Assembly: GCF_043641665.1 (NCBI RefSeq)
Contig: NC_092181.1
Span: forward strand, 8,555,057-8,619,056
Reading direction: 5' to 3'
DNA: 64,000 nt
Source: Enoplosus armatus
Taxonomy: Eukaryota; Chordata; Actinopteri; Centrarchiformes; Enoplosidae
Part shown: positions 1 through 13,079 of the stretch, piece by piece
How the letters are laid out: each line of letters opens with the position of its first letter
Position numbering within the stretch: the stretch's first letter is position 1
Notes under the pieces: model-generated
The model's database searches: none
What the model saw: only the letters and a program-made list of their open reading frames with translations
Told to the model about the DNA's origin: nothing
Program-made: the position numbers and the translations under genes

Positions 1-345
1 ATACGCCAGTCTCACCGCGCCATCCATTCTGCCTCACCTCTCTCTGGTCTCTTTCTTCGGATGGCACGGTCACACTCACGCAGAGATGTCAGCAAAGAGC
101 ATCTTAAATCAGCTGATAAGCTGCTTAGGTTGCTGTAGCGCTACCTCTTCTGCCCTTTCCCCCCCCCCATCCTCTCCTCTTCTGCAATTTCTTCTCCTCC
201 TCTTCTTTCTGCCCCCTCCCTCCCCTTTCTCCTCTATACTCCCCTCCTTTAAAACATGAGGGAACAATAGGAAGCAATGTAGAGAGACACAGCATAACAT
301 CCACTGCTTATCAATAATGGATGAGCTTTTAATCTAGAACTACTG

Positions 346-352
<7 letters not shown>

Positions 353-379
<27 letters not shown>

Positions 380-380
380 A
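353..380. repeat. CA microsatellite
   Basis: Uninterrupted CA dinucleotides following a short CT run; a simple repeat with no coding value. Confidence 0.95.
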
Positions 381-961
381 TGCCATTTAAAGGGGAGAGC
401 TGAATACATTGAATGTGTTTTTTTTTTTTTCTTCCCTGTTCTAATCTGCCGCCGCTAATTCTCCAAAGTTTATTGCGATAAGGTAACACAGCGATATCAG
501 ACTCAGACTCGCAAATCCCAGAAGATTCAGCATCGGCATTCGTCTGAGCATATAAACAACATTTCACCTGCTCTCTGCCACTAAGACGCTAAAAAGCCCG
601 ACCCGTGCTGGGAGAGGTTTGGTTTGAAGGGCTGACAGAATTATTTATAACTAGCTCTCTGATTATGCAATGAAACGTCCCCATGAAGCCAACATAAAGA
701 GACAGAGAGAAGAGGCCTTTTTTTTTTTCATCTGGCCATACCGAGTGTGCCTAGGAGACCTTGGTTTATCCCTACCATTATGTAACACCCTATCTCTATC
801 AGCACGGCAACAAGCACGCAGGAAAGTGAAATGTTCAGGAAGCCGTCCTTCTTGTGTATGATCTGCGGACGTGGACGAGCGCGAGCGCCAGTTTATCACC
901 AGGGACGTCCACAACATCCTCCTGTCTGCTTGGACTGAACTTCCCATTGTGCTCATTTCCA

Positions 962-1105
962 CACCACTAGAGTAGCTCTGCATGATTCACAGTTCAAAAG
1001 AGTCCTTATTCATCGTATACCAGCCCTTCATGCAGCCCCTTGGTTCACCATCTGTCTGAAACAAGCTGTTTGAGCTCCTGTCTCTTTAAGCCCCCCCCCC
1101 CGAAA
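962..1105 (+). mobile_element. Decayed partial copy of the TTAA-flanked MITE
   Basis: The segment matches the interior of the MITE at 56210-56701: shared stretches include the 'actagag(t/c)agct(c/t)tgcatga' region, 'agtccttatt' and 'tctgtctgaaacaagc(t/c)gttt'. Both terminal repeats are missing, so this is an old fragment. Confidence 0.6.
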
Positions 1106-4100
1106 GACGCACCGCTTCATACTCGAGCCGCTGTGCTCGATGGCATGACAGCTACAGTAACCTAGCTGGAAAATCAGAGATATGGGACACCGGATTTGAT
1201 GAACTTACTGTTTATCAGAGCACAGAGGTTGCTCGAGGGAGCAGTAGTTAAGTGATTACTTTAGCAACAAGTAAAGCCGCCTGTCCGTCGAGAAACCAGC
1301 CAACTTTCCGGCTGATGAAAGTTTTCATAAAGTATATTAATGGTAGACATCATGCTAGTATGGATCTGATGACAATTTATTTATTTATGCCCATGAGTGT
1401 CCAGGTGTCTACTCCCACGTCCATCTACTGACATTAGACTAACGTCCATAATACAGTAGTTGTTGGGCTGCAACTGATATTTTGATTATTTTGATTCATC
1501 TGACGATTTTTTCTTGATCAATTGTTTAAATCATGTGTAAATTTTCCAAAAATAGTGAAAAATACTTTTTCAACGATACAATTTCAACAGCCTAATCCCC
1601 CACACCCCCATATATATGAATTTACAGCACATAAGACTAAAAACAGCAAATCCTCACATTTTAAAAACTAGAACTGTTAACTGTCAATCAACTTACTGAT
1701 GAATCAACTAATCATTTATCTACACACTGTTGCACCGTGTGAGCAGAAAGGAAGAAACTCGCAGACGACGGCCGGTGAGAGAAACCCCTGAACTGCAAAG
1801 ACGATGCCGTTGAAAACTTGGGAGAAGAAACTGGTGGAAAGGAAAGTGTAGGGAGGAGGGGGGGGGTAGATTGTCTGGAGGCCTCCTGAGCAGCAGCATT
1901 TCAAAGAAAAAGAAGAACGGCAGAGGGTCACTGATGCGGATTAGTCATGTAAATTCCGAGCACCACGAGCGAGCCGGAAGAAACACAGAGAACGTGGTGC
2001 ATTAGCACACAAAAGCTGCTGGAGGAGAGGGACGACGATGGGGGGGGCACCAGCCACTCTGAGAGACACTGCTGCCGGCTCAACGGCCACGCACCGCGCT
2101 GACGACCACACACGACCAAATGCGGAAAGTTTGCACACAAGTATATACTCGGATCAAAACATTTCTGCGTGAGTCACGTCAAATATGGGGGAAGTTCACC
2201 CGAATTCAAAAAAGAACTTTTCTTGGCATCTGCAAATAGTTTATAGGTATATAACGGAGAAGACGGAATTTAATTTGGTACTCAAAGATGTGAAGTGTGA
2301 TGTGGGATGTGTTGGGATTCTCGAGTGTTTCATAAGACACTCGTCAAGATCTGCCGTCATCAGCTACTTCTGCATCATAAGAGTTAAAAACTCACCTGCA
2401 GATGATTCAAGTTTTCTTATTCAAATTCATTTTTATGGTGAAAGAACGTATGAAAACATTTGTGACAATAAGCATTTAAGCTGCAACCTTTTCCAGTATT
2501 GGTCTATTCAGTAGAAATATACCATAGATGTGGTGGTCCAGCTGTGCTCTGCTTCCTTATCACCTTGTGCTCCTCTGTTTTAGTTTGCGAGTTCCCGGCT
2601 AACTTCCCTCTGCCTGCGTCTCAGTCTCAGTCTCAGCCGTTCTCCGGTCTCCGCCCGCCCCCGGACTGCCACCTGCCTCACCTCACCAATTTAAACATCG
2701 TTCAATAAAGCGATGGGGTTTTTTTTTTGGAACTCACACCCAGCTTGTCCTTACCTAAGCTGGAGCACAACAATAGATGAAAATACTAATGACCCGCGAT
2801 GTGACTCATGATGTTTTCACCGTACGTTCCTGAACTGCTGCTGAATCCCACTGCAGGTGTACAAATTAGTCAGTAATGCGTAGCTGCTTTTGGTGTCAGA
2901 CCGGTTCTCCAAACACCAAAACTCAATTTCAAGCTTCCCGGAGCTGAGAGTGTTCTCCTGTACTGTTGCAGAGGCAGGGAGACCCACCAGGACAGCATTT
3001 ATTCTGCCTGGATGATGCCTTCTCATGTTTTAATCTCTGGCCAAAAACAACAAACCGAACTGGGCCTGCTCCTGACGTTCAATTTAAAATATGAATGGAC
3101 GTCTGTGTTTCCGCTTCACCGAAACACAACTTAATTAGGGCATTCGCCAGTTGACTCTTTGCGTGTGCGAACGACAATGCAGTGCTCAGCGAGGAAACAG
3201 TCATCAGCTGGTGCACTGACACAACCGCAGTCTCCAACCACTGCTCTCCAGATTTGGAATATGTGATCATCCGCTGCGGGCCCTTTCGCTGTTACCTCAA
3301 ACAACAGGCCAGATTCTAAATTGCATAATGTCTCGCTGCATAATGCACCACAGTTGTAGGATATTTCTCTCATGGGGGATTTCAAACATTGCAAACGGAA
3401 GGGCCGGCCCACGCGAGCACAAACAGCTGATCACCTTTTCGGGGGGGGGGGGGGGGGTAGAGATAGGGAATGATTTTTTTTTTTTACACATAAAAGCATC
3501 GGACACTTTTGCCTTCTTCCCACGAGCCCCCTGGGGAAATTCATATCACGACATGATCCCGCTGATTCCGGCCAGACAGATAGAGGCCAAATCACAACTA
3601 CCAGGAGGAGGAGGAGGAGGAGGAGCGCTACAAGACTGAGAGGCCTTAAGATGTTTGCAGATGCACATGCATATTGCATATAGGTCAATAATTAATATTC
3701 AGTCCTGATGAGACAACTTCCATTTGAGGGTGGCAGACACTTGACTCCACTTTGAGGTGAAAACAGTTGTTGCCTACCCTCCGCCCTTTTTTTAAAAAAA
3801 AGATTTGCCTTGCATTCATTAATATGTAGCCTTTCTACTCTATTTGCAGCTGTAGTACTTGTTCAGACTAATTATCTGCTGGATTAACACATACATCAGA
3901 AACACTACACTTCCCAGCTGCCCCTGGGGTATTTTTTTGGCATTACCGCCTAGGACAGCCCAGTGCAGTGACAGGGACGGGGTCGACTACTGCCCTCAGC
4001 CAAATGTTCACTTAGTGTGGAGACTATACCCCCCCCCCCCCCCCCACCCCACCCCACCCCACCCCCTTGCCTCCCTCCATCACTCCCCCAGCACAACATA

Positions 4101-4617
4101 CACACAGCCAGGCAGAGCACCACCACTTAACTGTGCTTTGCAGCCACATGTTTCAAGTAACAAGTGTTTTTTTGGTCAAATATGTCACACACCGTTACAA
4201 CAGAGGCAGTGACAGACACACTCACACACACACAAGCTCACGTACACACACACTTAATCCTGGTCTAATATGATGGATGCTGTAAAGTTTGGTTCCTTAT
4301 TTTTTGCAGATTTCAGACATCTTGATGACAGCCACACAGTCTGAAATGATAAATAATAAGAGTCCCATCAACAGCTGATGGGAACATTTAGGGATCTTTA
4401 CGCAGAAGCGAATATATTGATAATATAATACAGATGTTGCGTACAAAGTCAATGGACTGCTGTAATGCTCTAACTTGAAGCTACAGGACTCTGACTGTAC
4501 TTCTTTTGTGTATCAGATGACAGTTCCTCCTTCCTGAGCTGCAGTGGAGTGACAGTGAGTCAAAGAGGGAATTTCACATTAAAGAGACTGTAACCTTTGA
4601 AGATCACCACTTGATTT

Positions 4618-4720
4618 GGCTAACTCAGACTGCTGAAGCCTCTTTTGCTTTTTTTGTTTTTACTGCGGCTGAACTTTAGGATGCCTTTCTGCACAGAAAC
4701 AACGTGGTCATCTCTTTTGT
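4618..4720 (+). repeat. Dispersed repeat, copy 1
   Basis: The stretch beginning 'aactcagactgctgaagcct' recurs at 15358. Both continue with a similar 'gaactt(t)a(g/a)gaatgcct..ttgca' core. The family is not identified. Copies on the same strand suggest an interspersed element. Confidence 0.55.
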
Positions 4721-5040
4721 TTTGTTTGAAGAGCTTGCCACTTTTATTGTTTTGCCGTTCTTATTTTTGGTGGTAACCCTGAGTGGAGGTGGGGGGGGCA
4801 CGCTTCAGTGTATTGCAGGTGGCCGCATTTCTGGTCTTCAGAGACACACCAAGTTGGGCGTTTTAAAGTTGCCTCGAGCTCGGCAAGCCACTGAAGACCG
4901 GCTAGGTTAGTTGGCCATCTCGGTAGGCAGGTAGGGGTTGGGGGGGTGTCCCTCTACAGCTTGTTTCTCTAGTCTTGCACTTTGCACAGCAACTTGGTTG
5001 TGATGTCTTTGTATGTGAGATGAATCCCATGGCCTTGGTT

Positions 5041-5074
5041 GTGTGTGTGTGTTTTTTTTTTTTTTTTTTTTTTT
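5041..5074. repeat. GT tract followed by poly-T
   Basis: Seven GT units run directly into a long T run. This could be the tail of an old retroelement, but no body is recognisable. Confidence 0.85.
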
Positions 5075-5829
5075 AAAAGGTGCTTCTTTGTAGTCATTTG
5101 GGTCGGTGGTGGAGTTTTTCTCGGCTCCGTAGGGCCACCAAAGGGTGGGACGTAACACGTGAGTTTAAGAAAATGTGAATCTTTTTCCTTTTTTTTCAAT
5201 GTTGACTATTTCAGAGCTTCTACCCAAAACCTTGAGTAAGAACCCAACAACAAATAGAACAAAGAGAATCGTATTTGGGTTGCTAAGTACCAAATGTGTG
5301 CACACATTAAACACACATTTATATTCATTCAGCGACATGCAAACTAATTAAAGCTGCAAGACAGACTTCTCAAAGAGAGTCCGACAATAAAACATTCCAA
5401 TATCAGCGAAGAATTTCAGCAGTCGGATTCCAAGCTTGCCCTTCTTCTGCAGGCCAGGTAAGCTGCTAACTTCATTTCCCTGTAATATCTAAATGTATTG
5501 TAGAGGTCGGTTAGGTTGTGTAGGTGGATTTACCACGAAACGGGCTATGAGTGGATACGTTGAATGTTGCTAATAGTTTAGCCTTCTGCTAACCGTAGCC
5601 AAAGGCTCACAGCTGCGGCTAATTCAAGTTCATGTTTATGTAGCTAGCTAGTCACCTCAAAGCGTTTTTATAGGCCCACAAGCTTGCAAGGAAAACAGGT
5701 AATCATAGAATTGCCACTATACAGCAGCATATGGAGCACGATCAGGATGACTGAACTTCTTCTCACTTTGACATGCAAACCTAAATATTTTAACCATGTG
5801 AGCAGCGCTCTATTCAGGAACCATACAAT

Positions 5830-5942
5830 AACTTGGTGAATGTGCTACACTGCCCTCACAGTGTATGCCCTATAAACTATGTTAAGTGTCATGAGATAAC
5901 TTTTGTTGTGATTTGGCTCTATATAAATAACACTGAATTAAA
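5830..5942 (+). mobile_element. L2-type LINE 3' tail remnant
   Basis: The segment ends with 'tttgttgtgatttggctcta' followed by tataaataa, a 3' tail common to fish L2-like LINEs. The same tail recurs at 59075-59112. No reverse transcriptase remains. Confidence 0.6.
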
Positions 5943-6029
5943 ACACATGTTGCTTTCTTTTTCCAAATGTGTGGCATTGGAGTTCACAGTCCACTCTCAA
6001 GTATGGGATGCTGATAAGGGACTTCATGG

Positions 6030-6640
6030 TGGCTATGAATATCCTCCTCTCCTGAAACAACTCTGCAAAGGTGGCGTTACTTTTCAAATTCATGAACATA
6101 GGAATGGTGGGAAGTTTGACATTTTTCAAAATACAGGACGCCTACTGTGTGGACACCATCAAGCGGTTCTGGGAAGAGAAGCGAGGTGCAACTAGTTTTC
6201 CAGCTACAGCCAAAAGCTGGTGTTGTGGTCCAGCGTAAGTTCAATATATTTTTCTTTTCTTTTTTACAGAGATTTGTTTGTACAACCCTATTGGTCAGTT
6301 TCATATCCACTAGAGTGAAGCATTAAAAAAAAAAAAAAAAGGTGCATGGACACCCCCAGATTGCATGTATAGTGTAATGGAGAATGACTCCAAAGAGGTC
6401 ATCTCTATGGTGACAGTGGACAAACAAGCAATGGGACGGAACCGTGTCATCGTGGAGAAGGAAGCCATCATCCGGACCTTGGACACACTTCGTCAGGACA
6501 CGGGAAATCTGAGTAAAATATGTCCCGACACTCACAGCCACGTGGCTACGCTCTTCAGTAAATATACAGGTTCTGAGTTTGCTGTTTGGCATGTTCGAAA
6601 AACCTTTGGAAAGAAGATCCACAAGGTAATATTGCGGAAT
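6030..6640 (+). pseudogene. Decayed DDE-type transposase fragment (Kolobok/THAP-associated-like)
   Basis: Two blocks can be read. Block 1 (about 6058-6234) reads NNSAKVALLFKFM, then FFKIQDAYCVDTIKRFWEEK, preceded by a TGA where related proteins from fish genomes have the G of an SGNN motif. It ends at a GTAAGT-like site near 6235. Block 2 (about 6366-6627) reads ENDSKEVISMVTVDK, then CPDTHSHVATLF, then FAVWHVRKTFGKKIHK. The 'D..H' followed by '(D/A)VWHV.K...KK' pattern resembles DDE transposases often linked to THAP or Kolobok-type elements; that assignment is from memory of the motif pattern. The in-frame TGA, the missing N- and C-terminal parts and the A for D in the VWH motif indicate a dead copy. 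It could instead be part of a domesticated gene if the TGA were spliced around. Confidence 0.5.
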
Positions 6641-6644
6641 GTAT

Positions 6645-8815
6645 TTCATTTTAACTCATTGTCACTGCTCCACAAAACTGCCGAGCTTACACCGATAATT
6701 TGATTTGCATGAAATTTGCATTTCATTCTGCGTTCAGGCGGGCCAGCAGAAGGGTGACTGCTGGAAGCCGGTCCAGTTTAGCCTTTTTTCCACAATCCTT
6801 TTTAAAATATTCCACATCTTTCCCCAAAATGCTAACAGGAACTCTGCATTTTCAGCAATTCTTTGCAATTTCTTCTTCCGTATGTTTTTTGGTCGAGTAC
6901 AACTTCTGCATATTATAAGCTACAGAAACCACTCAAATGTTAAGGCTTGCTCTCTAATTTCATTTATGCCTCTATTTGACTTTTTTTCTTCTACCATTTA
7001 CACTTTTTAAAATTGTGCAAAACTTTTGTTACCAAACTTTTCACATGAATTTAACACAATGGAAGTGAAAACCATTGACAATATTACAGTTTCTGGCAAT
7101 TGATTTCACATTTCTGCATTTCCAGCATTGCTTTCAAAATAACCCCAGCAGTCAGCATTTGCTGACAGGAAGGGCTATTTTTCTTCTGATATTTGGATAT
7201 CAAAATGTTCAACTAATAGTGGTGTGCTGTCACTTTCTTTTTTCCCCCCTACTTTTTAAAATAAGCTTTTTTCAACATCACACGGATCCTCTTCTGGCTC
7301 TCTGCTTTTTCAAAAATGTTGTACTTTATCCTTTGTAACATTCCCTTCTTTTACACCATGTCCACATCAATTAGTAGACAGATGGTTCAGATCGTGTAAC
7401 TATTTAAGCCATAGGCTTAAAGCACCATTTTGGATCTGACACTCCTGAGTAAGAACACAAATGTGGGGACTTTTAAAACTTCTTGGTGAGGTCATTTCAC
7501 TGATACTTCTGTTTTGTTTTTTCAGGCATACAAAGTTACACACAGCTGATGTTTGATTAGCTGATTAAACCTCCAGTAGTTTGTTCCTCTGTTCTGACAA
7601 ACCGTGTCTATCTTTTTGGGGGATTTTTACTGGCAGACTGCTACTAGTCTTACGACTACTACCACTACTACAACAACAGACTTTACTGCATGAACTGGTT
7701 TTCCTATCCTATTATACTGCTTTTTGCAACTATTTATTACAGTAGCAGTGAAAAACATTGGTTATATTACAGTTTAGCTTCCAGCTTAACTTTTTTTCTT
7801 TTGGTAATGCAGTTCAGTCTGTAATTCTGGCAGTTCATTTCACATCAGCAATGCTTTGTACCTCTCAGCTCTTTAGGCCAATGCCCTTTTGGTTCCAAAG
7901 TGTTCAAATAATTTCATCTGTCTGATATCGATACAGAGCATTTCTTCTTTCAGGCAATTCATGTCAACGTCCGGCTTTTACAGTATAACACTTTAGCATC
8001 CAGCTTTTCTAGCAATGTGTTTCAGCTCTCAGCTTCTTTAGGTAATGCAGTTCACCCTTGTGTGTATATCAGTAATATATAGGTTTTTTGCATTATGACA
8101 AACACAGTCATGTTATGGCTTTTATTTTTGTGTATTTATGCCGATCAAGACACTAACGTTAGCAAGAGGAATGTACAGTACTTTCTTAAACTTCCTATGA
8201 GCGGCTGAATTTACGTTGCTTCATGAAACCTCCTATGAATTGCTTCGAATTTCGAGCTGTTGGCTAAGCCAGCTGGTGATGCTACAGATTGAATAATGCA
8301 TTGTGCTTCGTTGTTTCAAAAGTTTACCTTGTCGTTTTGTCAAGAAAATAAACTTTTATTTGGTATACAAAGGAAAAGCACAGTCTCTGCACAAATACTG
8401 TTAGTAGTTCATCCATAATATTCAAATGTATTCATGGTTGCTAATTGTGGTCTGTAACAAATTATTTTTCTCACCTGTGACTCAGCCCAGCTTTAAGGTT
8501 TAATTTCAACCCTTAAATGCACACCTCTGGTCTTTAGCCACCTGAGACTGTATTACACCGTCTGATTCATTAAGTCGGTGTGTCAAAATGTCAAAAATGA
8601 TAAGAATGAGTTACAAAAGTTCATCGGCCAGCCATCAGGTCATTTAAACGCAGAACTGGAGCAGGAGAATGACGACACTAGCTCCCGATGACATGAGCTC
8701 TGAAAGGGACGACGGTCAAGATACCGTCCAAGCAGCGGTACCAAGAGAAGTTAGTATTTTCTTTTTGGTGTTTAGTACCAACTGCATCATGTGCAGACAT
8801 GTTGCTGGTAGATCA
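6645..8815. other. AT-rich non-coding stretch
   Basis: T-rich, low-complexity-like sequence without a recognisable gene. Repeated words such as 'tggcaattcattt' and 'ttcagctctcagc' suggest an old internal repeat. No clean exon with splice sites was found. Confidence 0.5.
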
Positions 8816-8817
8816 AC

Positions 8818-9010
8818 GGTAAATGGCTGCATTTATATAGCATAGTTACATAGCTTTACAATTTGCCCCAGTCACGCAGCGATGGCAGCAAGCTACCATG
8901 CAACGTGCTGGCCTGACCATAGGAAGCACTTGGGGGGGGGCCTTGGCCGTGTGGACTGGGGACGCTGAGGGAATCAAACCACCAGCCCTGTGAGTCACAG
9001 CTGACCCGAT
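8818..9010 (-). mobile_element. tRNA-derived SINE remnant
   Basis: It begins with the 'ggtaaatgg..catttatatagc' tail and carries 'ccatgcaacgtgctggcctg' as in the better copies at 27129 and 43418. A degraded box-B-like 'gggaatcaaacc' lies near 8971. It is strongly diverged. Confidence 0.5.
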
Positions 9011-10375
9011 AAATCAGAGCCTTCAGCTGAAATGTTTGTACTGCTTTAATTCCCCTGTGTTTAATAAATGGGTTAAAAAGAATCTGCAGCCTCTGGACCA
9101 GTTTTTTTTTTTTTTTGTGTGGACTATCTTTTCTACTTTTTGTGACATCCTCCTTAGGCTGACATAAACCCTCATGACATATTACAGTATGTACACTGAG
9201 ATTATACTTCAGAGCAAGTATAAAGCCTTCAATAGGAAGGATGCTCAAAAGGAGAGGGAAAAATAAAACAGGATGTCAGAACAAATTTAAATAATCTCAG
9301 GTGGATGAGAACATAAACCCACTCGGGAGCTACTTCAGTTCGGAGAGGCACATTGCGAGTAGGTCCTCATTCACCCGGAGGTGTGGCAACTCCGGAGGAC
9401 AAGTGGCTGGCGATTTCCTGCCTGCCATCAGAACGGAAGAGTCCACTTAGAGGGAGTGGTAAAGTGTTGTCAACAACACAGTGTCAAGAGACCGCGAATT
9501 GATTTTAATTTTTCCTGACAGCTTGCTTACCCAACAAATGAAATGATTCTACATGACATATTTTTTTTTTATCTACATTATTTATTTTTGTTAATATCGC
9601 TGTTCAGGCCATAATTATCATCCTTTTCATTCAGCCATGCATAGTACAATGTAACTTTGTCTCTGTTGACATATCTTGGATTGAATCTACCAGTTTTTAA
9701 GTTTGTTTTTTGTCTTTTTTTTTTTTTTGGGAGGGGGTACTTAGTGTTTTCCCAGAAGGTTGTTCTGGGTAGGAAGGCCCCTGAAACAGCATCGAGCACG
9801 CTGGAAAACAGAGACCGGAAAACATAAAATTGAGGCCAGAGGCTTGTAATAAGGAGAAGAGACAGAGGCAAATACTAAAACATTCAAGAGAGACAGGTCT
9901 GTTTGTGTGCATGCGCGTACTGCATTATGCAGGACACTAACTTTCTCTCAATTTCTGCAGGTCTTTTGAATTAGTGTGACATGTTTCAACTCATACCAGC
10001 AATCGAACGTATGCTTTTTGTGGCTGGAGATCAAATGAAGTGATCACGAAATGAGATTACAGCAGATTAAGTCGATTTGGGGAATAAAGTTTGGATAAAT
10101 TCTACTTACGGGGGGGGGATTTACACCCATTAGTCTTATTCAACTGAGCGTATTTTTTTAAATACACACTTAAATTTACCTTAACATGAGGTGAACCACT
10201 GGGGAACAATACCCATGGGTAAACACAGCTTCTGTGACACCTCCTGATGCCTTGCTTTACACACACAGCAGTGGATGGAGGACCTTTTCAATAAATGTGC
10301 GCCTTCTTGAGAGTCTGAAAATCAGTGGTTACATAAATGCCTGGGTCTTCACTCATGCTGAACACACACACCACG

Positions 10376-10423
<48 letters not shown>

Positions 10424-11634
10424 TACAGTCGCAGAATGCATATGCCTGCTTAAGATAATACATTGCTGCGAAGCCACTGAAGTATGATATGACCAGTGAC
10501 CATAGATAATGCCCCTCTGCGTTCAAACAAAGAAACAACTGGAGAAAAAAAAAAACACCACAACCAGAAAGGGAAAAGAGGGAGAAACAAAGACTTTTTG
10601 AGTATTATACAGGAATGACAAGCTGTAGGCCGATCCAGTCCAGCTCCAGCTGAATGACAGACTACACGCCTGTTAAATTTCGTCTTTGAATCCATCCATG
10701 GCCCTCTAAGAAGATTTACCGTGGCTTTGATCTTTTCAGCTGCCTTTCATGCTAAAGCCTCCTCCAACTTTTGGTTGAAACTCTTTTTTTTTTTTTTTAG
10801 AAAGCCTGAAATTACTTAAGCAGTCAAAGTTAAACAGCAGCAAACATTCCTGCAAAATGTTGGCTTATCAATAAAAGATAAAGAAACGCAGCTGAGGGAG
10901 AAAGGAGGAGGAAAGGCTACGAGAGTAGATATGGCAGGACGGGGAATCGCGTTAATATCAGGAGGCATCGACCTGCCTTGTTGGACTGGGGGCTTCTATT
11001 GGAGGTTTCAGAGACAAAATCTAATGAGCCTGGAGACTCGCATCATGTGTGACGGAAAGCAGCTCGATTGTCAATCCACAGGATCCAACGGACATTATTC
11101 CTTCTGACCCAAATAGAGCCTTCAGCTAGTCTTGTCCCCAGTGACCAGCGGCATCCAGCTGTAAAGTGATGTCCACAACATGGCATTTGACAAACTCATC
11201 CCTATTACCCCTGACTTCCTCAATTCTGACGTCGTCCTCAACGTTGCACGTGCAGTCAGGCGTAAGGATCAATGCATTTTAGATAAAACACACAAGACCT
11301 TTATGGCACAATTACAGATTCCACTATAGGAAGCAACTAATGGAAGGGAATACGCAGGGATTTAAAAGCTAAAGGTCAATGTTGGAAAAAAAAAAGCACT
11401 AACAGCTTATTGTCTTAAAAGGGCAGAAGCTCAACAGATGACATGTCATGTGAAAGACATATGCTCGCCTTATGCTAACAAAGTTCCTGTCATGCGAGCA
11501 CAAACTTGTTTTGTCCTGTCCGAAGAGAAGACAGGGGACAGACAATGCCATCTCAAAGTTGGACTGGTGTAAGCTGCGATCAGTCAAAACCAGGCATGGA
11601 AAAGGAGACCTTGTTTTCAGAAGAGTTGATCTGA

Positions 11635-11665
<31 letters not shown>

Positions 11666-12324
11666 CTTCAAATATTTCACCGATGAACACTTTGAGTGCC
11701 GTAATTATGTGAGAAGTGCTGCGGCTCAGGTAAGTGCATAACAGCAGGAAACGTATCTGCACGATACACTCTGTGCAAAATGTATTTATCAAGTCAAGAC
11801 TGGATGCTCCAGGAAGGTGAATATTGCACCGGTTAGAGAGTGCGGATGCTTCTCCTGTGGTTATTTCCAGTGAACACTTTAAATTCCTTGCATCCCTCAT
11901 CTATTTCTATCTATTTCAAAATCATACACCCTTGTCGAGAGAACATTCTCACACGACTCCACAGTTACTAACCGGCAAGACAACAGGCAGATTCATCTCT
12001 TCAGATTTCCCAAAACAATCTGACAATCATGCCAGGTGTGCACACGGTGAGGAAGTGGGCAGGATCTGTACTCCCCCCCCCCCCATTGTACCACCTTGTT
12101 TGCTTCCAAGCACATACAGAATCAATTTCAGAGGGCAACAACATCTGCAGACAATATCAGCTGGTATTACATTTTTAAACATGAGCATATCTTCTAAGCT
12201 GTGACAGCGATATATGTTATATGTGTGAGCTGGAGATACTGTACTTTACTTGAAGATATACATAATAGAACATAATAAAATAAGGTAAAGTATATCACTG
12301 GTAATTAAGTACTGGTAAATAACA

Positions 12325-12358
<34 letters not shown>

Positions 12359-13015
12359 TCAACTTGAATAAAGAAAGTTGTTAAATACATCAAAATTCAG
12401 CCTTTTAAACGTGTAAAATAATGAAGATATACGTAATAGAACATAAATAGATCAAATAAGGTAACGTATATCATTATATTACCAAGTATTGGTAAATAAA
12501 CACACACACATACATACATACATACATACATACATACACACACCTATACAGTATATAATCAATTCAAGTTTTATATATATATAAAACTTGAATATATATA
12601 AAAGAAAGTTGTTGAAGATACATACAAAGCCTTTCAGCCTTTTACAGATGTATGCAATGAAATTAGATGTTGCTTATGCCCTATGCAACGTCCGTAACCC
12701 CCCCAAATGCCAACATGGTCATATTTTGGCAGATAACATTATCCTCGCCCCGGTATCGGTCGGACGACTGACCCCTTGCCGCAACTGGCCCCAGGTGCAG
12801 ACGACTCACGTCGCACAATTGCGACCAACGTCAAACACCGCCAAACGCAGAGGCTATTTCAAACATTTCAACGCTCACAAACAATTTCGCCCCACAACGA
12901 AATGCTGAGCTGCGTAGCTAAAATAACGGAGCCCCCGTTTGTCTCGTGCGTGCGTTGTGGTTGCGCGGAATGTAATGACAACAACTTTTTTATTTATTTA
13001 TTTTTTTTTTTTTAG
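9011..13015. other. Non-coding stretch, possibly intronic
   Basis: No supported exon. It contains a CA tract (10379-10421), a 30-base C run (11637-11666), CA/TA tracts (12323-12358) and a TACA tract (12510-12542), with a partial duplication of the flanks at about 12240-12300 and 12420-12490 ('aagatatacataatagaaca' and 'aagatatacgtaatagaaca'). If the promoter at 13.1-13.5 kb drives a minus-strand gene, this is its first intron. Confidence 0.5.
11637..11666. repeat. Poly-C tract, 30 bases
   Basis: Thirty consecutive C. Such a run may form i-motif/G-quadruplex structures and is a likely length-error site in assembly. Confidence 0.95.
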
Positions 13016-13079
13016 GTCGACCATTTTTTTTTCTCTCTTCTATCTATCCAGTTAAGAGTCAAGTAGGTTAGCAAAGGCT

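Larger units (their letters stand above)
1..5390. other. Gene-poor stretch, no supported gene
   Basis: I see no convincing coding exon here. It holds homopolymers, CA/GT tracts, a GGA-rich purine tract near 3602-3625, a G run at 3440-3457 and a C run near 4030-4045. At about 2580-2710 an acceptor-like sequence is followed by a GC-rich stretch and an AATAAA, which might be a terminal exon or a repeat end, but nothing identifies it. Confidence 0.6.

Noticed and set aside
10353..10538. Frames made of Cys-Val or His-Thr repeats
   Set aside because: Direct translation of CA/GT microsatellites; the same applies to similar frames at 13680, 27734, 46950 and 61746.
12588..13015. Open frames of 106 and 79 codons before the CpG island
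   Set aside because: No domain, no splice context on the plus strand, and one ends in a poly-T derived Phe run.
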